This document shows positions 6,402 to 11,842 of a stretch of DNA of 12,815 nt, piece after piece (position 1 is the stretch's first letter; each line of letters starts with the position of its first letter). Made by a program: the position numbers and the translations under genes. Source of the DNA: Candidatus Melainabacteria bacterium. Lineage in GTDB: Bacteria; Cyanobacteriota; Vampirovibrionia; Obscuribacterales; Obscuribacteraceae. The notes beneath the pieces were generated by a model. That model was given only the letters and a program-made list of their open reading frames with translations, did no database searches and was not told the origin of the DNA. The stretch lies in contig PSRH01000199.1 in assembly GCA_003175915.1 (NCBI GenBank), positions 1-12,815 of the forward strand, given 5' to 3'.

Positions 6402-6608
6402 GTGGCCAAAACTTCGATTATTGATAAGGAACACAAGCGCCGAGTCTTGGCCTCGAAGGGCAAGTATCCGAGCGTCCGTCTGCATAATCGTTGCCGAATT
6501 TGCGGACGTCCGCGTGGCTATTATCGCGACTTTGGCCTCTGTCGTTGTTGCCTGAGAAAAATGGTCCACGATGGTCTTATTCCTGGCGTCACCAAGTCTA
6601 GCTGGTAG
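6402..6608 (+). CDS. rpsN: 30S ribosomal protein S14, zinc-binding (C+) type, GTG start
   Basis: S14 is a late-assembling protein of the 30S head. This is the short zinc-ribbon paralogue (also called rpsZ or S14 type Z). Four cysteines in CxxC-x12-CxxC spacing lie at C31, C34, C47 and C50, within NRCRICGRPRG and GLCRCCLRK, and the protein ends with the conserved IPGVTKSSW. At 68 residues it is slightly longer than the usual 61; the extra residues are at the N-terminus (IDKEHKRRVLASKGK). The start is GTG 6402, with a perfect AGGAGG at 6391-6396 and 5 nt spacing. An additional Cys49 in CRCC is not part of the usual zinc set. The zinc form suggests dependence on zinc supply, unless a zinc-free copy exists elsewhere. 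Confidence 0.96.
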   Translation: MAKTSIIDKEHKRRVLASKGKYPSVRLHNRCRICGRPRGYYRDFGLCRCCLRKMVHDGLIPGVTKSSW

Positions 6609-6618
6609 GAGAGTGTAA

Positions 6619-7020
6619 ATGCCGGTCACAGATTCGATTTCTGATATGTTGGCGCGTATCAACAACGCTGCTAGGGTGCAAGCTCCGGCGGTGGAAATGC
6701 CTGCCTCAAAACAAAAGGTCGCATTGGCCGAACTTTTGAGGAATGAGGGCTTCATTTCCTCTTTCGAAACGAAGTCTTTGGGCACGCCAGCGCAAAAGAT
6801 GCGGATAGTTCTCAAATATGGACCGAAAGGCGAACGGGTCATTCAGGGACTGAAACGGGTAAGCCGTCCGGGCCTGAAGGTCTATCGTTCTGCCAAGAAA
6901 GTGCCGCGCGTATTTGGCGGCCTTGGAGTTTCGATTATCAGCACGAGCCGCGGGTTGATGACCGATCGCCAGGCGCGTAAAAGCAATATCGGCGGCGAAG
7001 TTATAGCGCAGGTATGGTAG
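6619..7020 (+). CDS. rpsH: 30S ribosomal protein S8
   Basis: S8 binds helix 21 of 16S rRNA early in 30S assembly and in E. coli is the autorepressor of the spc operon. The 133-residue product shows TDSISDMLARINNAARV (4-20), SKQKVALAELLRNEGFI (30-46), IVLKYGPKGERVIQGLKRVSRPGLKVY and the signature GGLGVSIISTSRGLMTDRQARK before IGGEVIAQVW, all typical. ATG 6619 has AGGAG at 6607-6611, overlapping the rpsN stop, with 7 nt spacing. A 118-nt spacer follows, unusually long for this operon. Confidence 0.98.
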   Translation: MPVTDSISDMLARINNAARVQAPAVEMPASKQKVALAELLRNEGFISSFETKSLGTPAQKMRIVLKYGPKGERVIQGLKRVSRPGLKVYRSAKKVPRVFGGLGVSIISTSRGLMTDRQARKSNIGGEVIAQVW

Positions 7021-7087
7021 GCCGTGGCAGTGAGCCTGGCGCTGGCTAGGAGCCTGCGTAGCGAACGGGGGAAGAAGCGGAGAAGGC

Positions 7088-7112
7088 GAAGGATGAGCCG
7101 ACGGAGCGATTA
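7088..7112 (+). repeat. Spacer repeat copy upstream of rplF
   Basis: This copy lies in the 118-nt rpsH-rplF spacer (7021-7138), which is otherwise purine-rich and holds no recognisable gene. GAAGGATGAGC (7088-7098) is identical to 8162-8172 in the rplR-rpsE spacer. The following TGAGCCGACGGAGCGATTA block (7094-7112) aligns with the 19-mers at 5834-5852 and 8168-8186. Two stem mismatches weaken the hairpin here. The rplF start is 27 nt further on. Confidence 0.5.
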
Positions 7113-7138
7113 AAAAAAAGTATGGTGAGGATTCAGAA

Positions 7139-7684
7139 ATGTCACGTATAGGTCGAGCACCAGTCGTAATACCATCCGGTGTTACGGTTGATATCAAAGG
7201 GAATGTCGTCTCTATTAAGGGACCGAAAGGTCAACTTACCCAGACGATCCGCCCGGAGATTGCCGTTGAGCAAAAGGACGGCAAAATTGGTCTTGTGCGC
7301 AAGTCTGACGATCGGATGGTCCGCAGCCTGCACGGCTTGAGCAGGACGCTTGTAGCCAACATGATTAAGGGCGTTACTGTCGGTTTTCAGACTGAGCTGG
7401 AAATCGTCGGTGTTGGTTACCGCGCCCAGATGGAAGGCAAGAAACTGATTATGCAGCTCGGTTATTCGCATCCAGTTGAAGTGGAGCCACCGAAGGGCAC
7501 TGAGATTGCCGTCGGTAAGGGCAACGTCATTACCGTCAGCGGTATTGATAAGCAAGCCGTTGGCGATCTGGCCGCATTCATCCGTGACCGGCGGCCGCCT
7601 GAGGTTTATAAAGGCAAGGGCGTTAAGTATGCGGGCGAGTACATAAGGCGCAAGGCCGGTAAAGCAGCCGCCAAGAAGAAATAA
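7139..7684 (+). CDS. rplF: 50S ribosomal protein L6
   Basis: L6 lies near the sarcin-ricin loop and the base of the L7/L12 stalk. The 181-residue product has the usual two-domain layout: SRIGRAPVVIPSGVTVDIKG at the N-terminus, VVSIKGPKGQL, the linker RSLHGLSRTLVANMIKGVTVGF (63-84), then LEIVGVGYRAQMEGKKLIMQLGYSHPVEVEPPKG and ITVSGIDKQAVGDLAAFIRDRRPPEVYKGKGVKY, ending in a basic KAGKAAAKKK. ATG 7139 lies 8 nt after GAGG (7127-7130). It is separated from rpsH by a long repeat-bearing spacer, so coupling to rpsH is unlikely. rplR follows after 14 nt. Confidence 0.98.
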   Translation: MSRIGRAPVVIPSGVTVDIKGNVVSIKGPKGQLTQTIRPEIAVEQKDGKIGLVRKSDDRMVRSLHGLSRTLVANMIKGVTVGFQTELEIVGVGYRAQMEGKKLIMQLGYSHPVEVEPPKGTEIAVGKGNVITVSGIDKQAVGDLAAFIRDRRPPEVYKGKGVKYAGEYIRRKAGKAAAKKK

Positions 7685-7698
7685 CGGAGCTAACGACA

Positions 7699-8067
7699 AT
7701 GATCACTAAGCCAGACAGAAAGCGAACAAGGTTGAAGCGCCACATGCGCATTCGCCGCACCCTGAAAGGGGCAAGCGATCGGCCGCGGCTTTGCGTTTAT
7801 CGCTCCAACAAGCATATTTATGTGCAAATCATTGACGATGCCACAGCCCAGACCCTGGTGCATGCCAGCACTCTCGATCCGGAGTTGCAGGGCAAATTGC
7901 AGAAAACCTGGAATAAGGATTCCGCCCAGGCCGTTGGCGAACTCGTTGCCAAGCGCGCCAAAGGCAAAGGCATCGGCGCGGTCGTGTTTGACCGCAGTGG
8001 TTATATCTATCACGGGCGAGTCGCCGCAGTAGCAGAAGCTGCCCGGCAGGCTGGACTCGATTTCTAA
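7699..8067 (+). CDS. rplR: 50S ribosomal protein L18
   Basis: L18 binds 5S rRNA and attaches it to the central protuberance with L5 and L25. The 122-residue product has the standard length. Family features are the basic N-terminus KPDRKRTRLKRHMRIRRTLK, the strand DRPRLCVYRSNKHIYVQIIDD (27-47), ASTLDPEL, the helix AQAVGELVAKRAKGKGI and the C-terminal VVFDRSGYIYHGRVAAVAEAARQAGLDF. ATG 7699 has GGAG at 7686-7689 with 9 nt spacing. After its stop comes a 124-nt spacer with repeats and a possible mini-cistron before rpsE. Confidence 0.98.
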   Translation: MITKPDRKRTRLKRHMRIRRTLKGASDRPRLCVYRSNKHIYVQIIDDATAQTLVHASTLDPELQGKLQKTWNKDSAQAVGELVAKRAKGKGIGAVVFDRSGYIYHGRVAAVAEAARQAGLDF

Positions 8068-8090
8068 AGGATGAGTCAGAGGAGATTAGC
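8067..8090 (+). repeat. Spacer repeat copy directly after rplR
   Basis: AAGGATGAGTCAGAGGAG (8067-8084) overlaps the rplR stop and recurs as AAGGATGAGCGAGAGGAG at 8163-8180, 96 nt downstream, with 16 of 18 bases identical. Each copy supplies an AGAGGAG Shine-Dalgarno to a start codon that follows: GTG 8091 after 6 nt, and ATG 8192 after 11 nt. Confidence 0.55.
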
Positions 8091-8195
8091 GTGAATTACA
8101 GCGAAGCGGAGGGCGGCGAGGAGCCGGCATTAGCGGAGCCTCTGGTACGCGCGGAACGAGTGAAGGATGAGCGAGAGGAGCGCTTAAAACTATGA
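8091..8195 (+). CDS. Possible 34-residue mini-cistron coupled to rpsE
   Basis: A short open frame starts at GTG 8091, 6 nt behind AGAGGAG (8078-8084), which is as good a ribosome-binding site as any in this operon. It ends in TGA 8193-8195, overlapping the rpsE ATG as ATGA. The predicted peptide is strongly charged: it starts MNYSEAEGGEEPALAEP and ends KDEREERLKL, with no membrane segment or known domain. I recognise no homologue. Start, site and coupling resemble a real leader cistron, and the region around its start resembles that of rpsE, as if duplicated. It could also be untranslated spacer whose purine-rich repeat happens to leave a frame open. Confidence 0.35.
   Translation: MNYSEAEGGEEPALAEPLVRAERVKDEREERLKL
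8162..8186 (+). promoter_or_regulatory. Repeat copy and hairpin carrying the rpsE Shine-Dalgarno
   Basis: TGAGCG (8168-8173) can pair with CGCTTA (8181-8186), including one G-U pair, around the 7-nt loop AGAGGAG, which is the rpsE ribosome-binding site 11 nt before ATG 8192. Geometry and sequence match the element before rplE (5834-5852). The A-U to G-U change in the stem keeps pairing possible. Confidence 0.5.
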
Positions 8196-8791
8196 ATCCA
8201 CCAGCACAAAGCGGAGAAGAGGGAGGAGCAGGCGAAGGCCGTAAGGGTCGCCGCACTTCCAGCCGTGAGTCCAACCGCCGTTCCGGCGATGATCAAGGCA
8301 GACAGCGCCTTGAATCCGAATGGGAAGAAAAAATCATTCAAGTACGCCGGGTGACCAAAGTCGTCAAAGGCGGAAAGAAGTTGAGTTTTCGCGCCGTTGT
8401 TGCAGTCGGCAACAGCAAAGGCCAGGTTGGCATTGGTGTGGGCAAAGCTGCCGAAGTAATAAGCGCCATTCAAAAAGGTGTGGTCGATGCCAGAAAGAGC
8501 CTGGTGAAAGTGCCTCTGGTTGGCACCACCATTCCTCACCAGATCGTGGGCAAGCGCGGCTCAAGCAGAATTCTGCTTAAACCCGCCGCCAAGGGTACCG
8601 GCGTAATCGCCGGTGGTGCCGCCCGAGCGATTCTCGAGCTGGCCGGTGTTGGTGATGTGTTGTCCAAGTCGCTGGGATCAAGAGCACCGCTCAACGTCGC
8701 CCGCGCCACAATCAATGGACTGAAAGAATTGCGACCATTCGAAGAAGCAGCCCGCCTGCGCGGCATTAGCATGAAGCAAATGCTCGCCTGA
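8192..8791 (+). CDS. rpsE: 30S ribosomal protein S5 with an N-terminal extension
   Basis: S5 helps form the mRNA entry channel and is important for decoding accuracy. The core starts near residue 46 with EKIIQVRRVTKVVKGGKKLSFRAVVAVG, followed by GKGQVGIGVGKAAEV-like sequence, VPLVGTTIPHQIVGKRGSSRILLKPAAKGTGVIAGGAARAILELAG (107-152), and DVLSKSLGSRAPLNVARATINGL. The first roughly 35 residues are extra relative to E. coli S5 and rich in Gly, Glu, Arg and Ser (GEEGGAGEGRKGRR). Total length is 199 against the usual 160-170. ATG 8192 lies 11 nt after AGAGGAG, in a hairpin loop, and overlaps the stop of a possible mini-cistron. Length variation at the S5 N-terminus is known in several phyla. Confidence 0.96.
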   Translation: MNPPAQSGEEGGAGEGRKGRRTSSRESNRRSGDDQGRQRLESEWEEKIIQVRRVTKVVKGGKKLSFRAVVAVGNSKGQVGIGVGKAAEVISAIQKGVVDARKSLVKVPLVGTTIPHQIVGKRGSSRILLKPAAKGTGVIAGGAARAILELAGVGDVLSKSLGSRAPLNVARATINGLKELRPFEEAARLRGISMKQMLA

Positions 8792-8823
8792 AGGCCGCTA
8801 CGATTTAAGGAACAGAGAAGACT

Positions 8824-9051
8824 ATGTTGAAGATCACTCTCACTAAAGGTTTGATAGGCAAGACCGAAACTCAGCGCAAAGTTGTCGCTGCGCTCGGTCT
8901 GGGGAAATACGGCAGTTCAGTCGTGCGTGCCGATTCGCCCACGATCCGCGGCATGATCAATAAGGTTTCCCACCTGGTCACGGTGGTGGAAGATAAGAGC
9001 GCTCAGCCTAAAGAAAAACCGGTGAAAAAGGCTGCTCAACCGAAAAAATAA
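8824..9051 (+). CDS. rpmD: 50S ribosomal protein L30 with a Lys/Pro-rich tail
   Basis: L30 is a small ferredoxin-like-fold protein of the 50S subunit. Residues 1-57 are typical: LKITLTKGLIGKTETQRKVVAALGLGKYGSSVVRADSPTIRGMINKVSHLVTV. About 18 further residues (DKSAQPKEKPVKKAAQPKK) form a basic tail, giving 75 instead of about 60. ATG 8824 follows an AAGGAA site at 8807-8812. L30 is absent from oxygenic Cyanobacteria and some other groups, so its presence is a useful taxonomic hint. It lies 32 nt after rpsE; a 66-nt spacer with a small CTGC/GCAG hairpin separates it from rplO. Confidence 0.96.
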   Translation: MLKITLTKGLIGKTETQRKVVAALGLGKYGSSVVRADSPTIRGMINKVSHLVTVVEDKSAQPKEKPVKKAAQPKK

Positions 9052-9117
9052 GCAAAATAGTTTCGCCGAGTCCTACTGCCGGGGCAGCTGGGCGCAAGGC
9101 GATTAAGGAGATAGACG

Positions 9118-9585
9118 ATGAACCTCGATAATCTACAGCCGGCGCCTGGATCGACCAGAAGGCGCAAGCGGGTGGGGCGCGGGCGTGCTTCCGGTCACGG
9201 TAAGACGAGCACGCGCGGGCACAATGGTCAGGGCCAGCGCTCGGGTGAATCTAAGCGTTTTGGCTTTGAAGGTGGACAGACTCCCTTGTTTCGCCGCCTG
9301 CCCAAGATCCATAACTTTGACCAGGTGGAAGGCCGCCAGTGGGTGGAGGTTAACGTTGGCTTGCTCAATGCTCTACCGGCCAATAGCGACGTTACGCCAG
9401 AAAGCCTGGTTGAACACAAGGTTTTACGCAAACATACGGACAGCCTGAGAATTCTCGGCAATGGTGAATTGAAAGTTGCTTTGAAAGTACAAGCTCACCA
9501 TTTTTCCGCTGGCGCCAAAAGCAAAATTGAAGCCGCCGGTGGCTCTTGTGCCCTGATCGAAGCCAAGCAAAGTCAAAAGGCGTAG
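9118..9585 (+). CDS. rplO: 50S ribosomal protein L15
   Basis: L15 is a late-assembling 50S protein whose extended basic N-terminal arm threads through 23S rRNA. The 155-residue product shows the classic arm NLDNLQPAPGSTRRRKRVGRGRASGHGKTSTRGHNGQGQRSG, then GFEGGQTPLFRRLPKIHNF (48-66) and the C-terminal L18e/L15 domain with VNVGLLNAL, LRILGNGELKVALKVQAHHFSAGAKSKIEAAGG. Length is slightly above the usual 145-150. ATG 9118 is 7 nt after AAGGAG (9105-9110). It is the last ribosomal gene before secY; a strong inverted repeat begins 7 nt after its stop. Confidence 0.98.
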   Translation: MNLDNLQPAPGSTRRRKRVGRGRASGHGKTSTRGHNGQGQRSGESKRFGFEGGQTPLFRRLPKIHNFDQVEGRQWVEVNVGLLNALPANSDVTPESLVEHKVLRKHTDSLRILGNGELKVALKVQAHHFSAGAKSKIEAAGGSCALIEAKQSQKA

Positions 9586-9591
9586 CGTAGG

Positions 9592-9612
9592 GGGCGCTCT
9601 ACTAGAGCGCCC
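9592..9612 (+). terminator. Strong inverted repeat between rplO and secY (attenuator-like, no U-tract)
   Basis: GGGCGCTCT and AGAGCGCCC form a perfect 9-bp GC-rich stem with the 3-nt loop ACT, right after the rplO stop. The following bases are GGGCATGACGG, not a T-run, so it is not a standard intrinsic terminator. It may slow polymerase, protect or process the mRNA between rplO and secY, or lower secY expression relative to the ribosomal genes. The rest of the 104-nt spacer holds an ACGGAGCGTTTA motif (9620-9631) and a weaker AATTGGCC/GGCCTAATT pairing (9640-9675). Confidence 0.5.
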
Positions 9613-9689
9613 GGGCATGACGGAGCGTTTACCGATTAGAATTGGCCCTTATCTAGTTAAGAAAACGGCCTAATTGAGGATCTTCCAGG

Positions 9690-11168
9690 ATGCAGAGTGT
9701 TTCGAGAAAAGGTGGCAAGATCGGGTCTCCCGAGGACGTGCTCAAGCTGCTTAATGCAGCCGGACTGAAAGAGCGGATTTTCTTCACCCTCTTCATGATC
9801 GCCATCTATCGAATTGGCGTGCACATCCCGATTCCCGGGGTCGATCCCTCAGCCTTCATGAAGCACCCCGAACTGGCCCAGAATCTGCTCGGCATGATCG
9901 ACCTCTTTACCGGTGGCGCTCTCAATAAGCTCTCCATCTTCTCGATGGGTATCGGTCCCTACATCACTGCTTCGATCATCATGCAGCTACTGGCTGTGGC
10001 CATACCGAGACTGGAAGAGCTGCAAAAGCAATCGGGCGAGCAAGGCCGCAAGCAGCTCCAGCAGTACACGCGCGTCGGCACAGTGGCTCTGGCGATTTTT
10101 CAGTCGATGGTCCTGGGCAATATTTTGATGAAGATTCAAAATCCGCCGGTGGTTCTCACTCCCGGACCTTTATTTCTGATCACCACGACGATTATTCTCA
10201 CTTCCTGCGCGATTTTGATCATGTGGATGGGTGAGCTTATTACTGAGCGTGGCGTCGGTAACGGCGCTTCCCTTTTGATTTTCCTGGGGATCGCAGCTAG
10301 GCTACCTGTGATGATTCGCAACACGGCTGAGGCGGTTCAGACCGGACAATCGCCTACCTGGGGCGTGGCTGTTCTTTTGCTTGTCTTTCTCGGTCTGGTT
10401 GTCCTGATTGTCTGCTTGCAGCAGGGAGTGAGGAAGATCCTCGTCCTGGGCGCGCGCCGCAACGTCGGCCGGCAGGTTTTCGCCGCGCCTGATGACTATA
10501 TTTATTTACCGGTCAATCCTTCCGGCGTCATGGCGATCATCTTCGCCTCATCAATATTGATGTTTCCGGCGACTTTCATGTCGCTTGTCGGCCGGGCAGG
10601 CGGCGGCCAGAATTTCTATCAAGCGATCACGACCGCTCCTTTTATTGGAGGAGCCGTTCAATCCTTTGCCGAAAACGCCTCTTTCAAAGCTATGCTTGAG
10701 AATAATGCCGTCCAATCGGTGTGGAGTTTTCTTGTCACGGAGACGGCCAATACTTTCTCCTACTATCATTGGGAGCATTCGCTTCTCTACTTCGTTCTGA
10801 TTCTCGTCTTTGCCTTCTTCTATGCCTCTATCGTGCTACCAGTTCGCGATATGGCTGAGAACTTAAGGCGCAGTGGAAGAGCGATTCAGCACGTAAGACC
10901 CGGGCGTCCCACGGCCGAGTTTCTTGATTCCACGCTCAATCGCCTGGTTTTCATTGGCGCCACCTGTGTCGGCATCATCGCCATTCTGCCCATTCACGTC
11001 GAGCAATTGACTTACGTGCAAACCCTGCAAGGACTGGGGAGCACATCGCTCATCATTCTTGTCGGTGTGGCTATCGATACGCAGCGGCAGATTCTTACCC
11101 ATGCCTTGTCGGCACAATATCAGGCGCGCGGATTATTCAAAACTCCCGGACAGAAGAAGGAAATTTGA
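9690..11168 (+). CDS. secY: Protein translocase subunit SecY with an enlarged TM7-TM8 loop
   Basis: SecY is the channel subunit of the SecYEG translocon in the cytoplasmic membrane. The 492-residue product is longer than the usual 420-445. The order of features is: cytoplasmic N-terminus, TM1 around 29-46, the plug region LLGMIDLFTGGALNKLSIF (66-84), TM2 GIGPYITASIIMQLL, the loop PRLEELQKQSGEQGRKQLQQYTR, TM3-TM6 to about 245, the C5 region with VRKILVLGARRNVGRQ, TM7 VMAIIFASSILMFPAT (280-295), TM8 about 364-384, then the C6 segment VRDMAENLRRSG and TM9-TM10. Conserved lateral-gate and C5/C6 parts are intact. Between TM7 and TM8 (about 298-362) the outside-facing loop is about 30 residues longer than usual. 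ATG 9690 has GAGGA at 9676-9680 with 9 nt spacing. Confidence 0.96.
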   Translation: MQSVSRKGGKIGSPEDVLKLLNAAGLKERIFFTLFMIAIYRIGVHIPIPGVDPSAFMKHPELAQNLLGMIDLFTGGALNKLSIFSMGIGPYITASIIMQLLAVAIPRLEELQKQSGEQGRKQLQQYTRVGTVALAIFQSMVLGNILMKIQNPPVVLTPGPLFLITTTIILTSCAILIMWMGELITERGVGNGASLLIFLGIAARLPVMIRNTAEAVQTGQSPTWGVAVLLLVFLGLVVLIVCLQQGVRKILVLGARRNVGRQVFAAPDDYIYLPVNPSGVMAIIFASSILMFPATFMSLVGRAGGGQNFYQAITTAPFIGGAVQSFAENASFKAMLENNAVQSVWSFLVTETANTFSYYHWEHSLLYFVLILVFAFFYASIVLPVRDMAENLRRSGRAIQHVRPGRPTAEFLDSTLNRLVFIGATCVGIIAILPIHVEQLTYVQTLQGLGSTSLIILVGVAIDTQRQILTHALSAQYQARGLFKTPGQKKEI

Positions 11169-11170
11169 GT

Positions 11171-11839
11171 ATGCGGATACTTTTTTTGGGGCCGCAAGGC
11201 TCAGGCAAGGGTACACAGGCGAAGAAATTGCATGATAAAACCGGCTTGCCGCATCTTTCTTCCGGCGATCTTTTGCGCCAGGCGGTGGCTGACGGAACGC
11301 CGGCCGGTAAGCGAGCCAAGCAATACATGGAAGCCGGTAAGCTTGTGCCCGATGATGTCTTGATCGCTATGTTCGGCGAAAGACTGCCCAAACCGGAATA
11401 CAATGGCGGCTATATTCTTGACGGTTTTCCCCGCAATCTCGCCCAGGCGAAAGCTCTTGACGTTCTTTTGTCGCACCTGAACCAGCCTCTTACTCATGTG
11501 CTCAACCTGACAATTGACGATGGCGTGGCTATGGAACGCATGACCGGCAGGCGTATTTGCTCGAACAAAAGCTGTGGTGCGATTTACCATATCAAGACGG
11601 CACCACCGAAGCACGACGCCATCTGTGATCTTTGCGGCAGCGTTCTCATGCAGCGCTCCGATGATACGCCGGAAGCTTGCCGCGAGCGCCTGAAGATCTA
11701 CCATGACGAAACCGAGCCTCTGGTAAGCTACTACCAAGCCAAGCACATTTTGCACGTGGTGGATGCCAACGCTGATCCAGAAACCGTCTTTGCCAAAATA
11801 GCTGAGGCGCTGAAGCTGGAGAAGATGAGTGCTAAGTAG
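11171..11839 (+). CDS. adk: Adenylate kinase (zinc-lid type)
   Basis: Adenylate kinase catalyses ATP + AMP = 2 ADP in the cytoplasm and balances adenylate pools; its place after secY is classic. The 222-residue product has the P-loop GPQGSGKGTQ (7-16), the NMP-binding part with SSGDLLRQAV (30-39), LDGFPRNLAQA (83-93), and the LID domain 126-163 beginning TGRRIC. Four LID cysteines (C130, C135, C152, C155) suggest bound zinc. The first pair is spaced CX4C (CSNKSC) instead of the common CX2C. An in-frame TTG at 11165 overlaps the secY stop, but AAGGA at 11157-11161 is only 3 nt from it and 9 nt from ATG 11171. The ATG also matches the canonical MRxxxLGPxGxGKGT start, so it is preferred. Confidence 0.96.
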   Translation: MRILFLGPQGSGKGTQAKKLHDKTGLPHLSSGDLLRQAVADGTPAGKRAKQYMEAGKLVPDDVLIAMFGERLPKPEYNGGYILDGFPRNLAQAKALDVLLSHLNQPLTHVLNLTIDDGVAMERMTGRRICSNKSCGAIYHIKTAPPKHDAICDLCGSVLMQRSDDTPEACRERLKIYHDETEPLVSYYQAKHILHVVDANADPETVFAKIAEALKLEKMSAK

Positions 11840-11842
11840 AAG

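Noticed and set aside
7024..7113. A 29-codon Arg-rich frame in the rpsH-rplF spacer
   Set aside because: GTG 7024 has only AGG 2 nt away, too close to serve as a Shine-Dalgarno. The frame does not overlap rplF, and the Arg run is what purine-rich repeat DNA gives by chance.
7142..7699. Long antisense frame (185 codons) opposite rplF
   Set aside because: It is the exact shadow of a certain ribosomal gene, with no family motif. The same applies to the antisense frames opposite rpsH, adk and rplD.
9079..9090. CTGC/GCAG hairpin in the rpmD-rplO spacer as a terminator
   Set aside because: The 4-bp stem is too short, no T-run follows, and the operon clearly continues into rplO.
9628..9655. Possible secY promoter (TTTACC, 16 nt, TATCTA)
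   Set aside because: It has about 4 of 6 and 3 of 6 matches to sigma-70 boxes in an AT-richer spacer, which is too weak to call. 5'-end mapping at 9650-9690 would decide.
11165..11170. TTG start for adk overlapping the secY stop
   Set aside because: The Shine-Dalgarno AAGGA is only 3 nt from the TTG but 9 nt from ATG 11171, and the family N-terminus fits the ATG.
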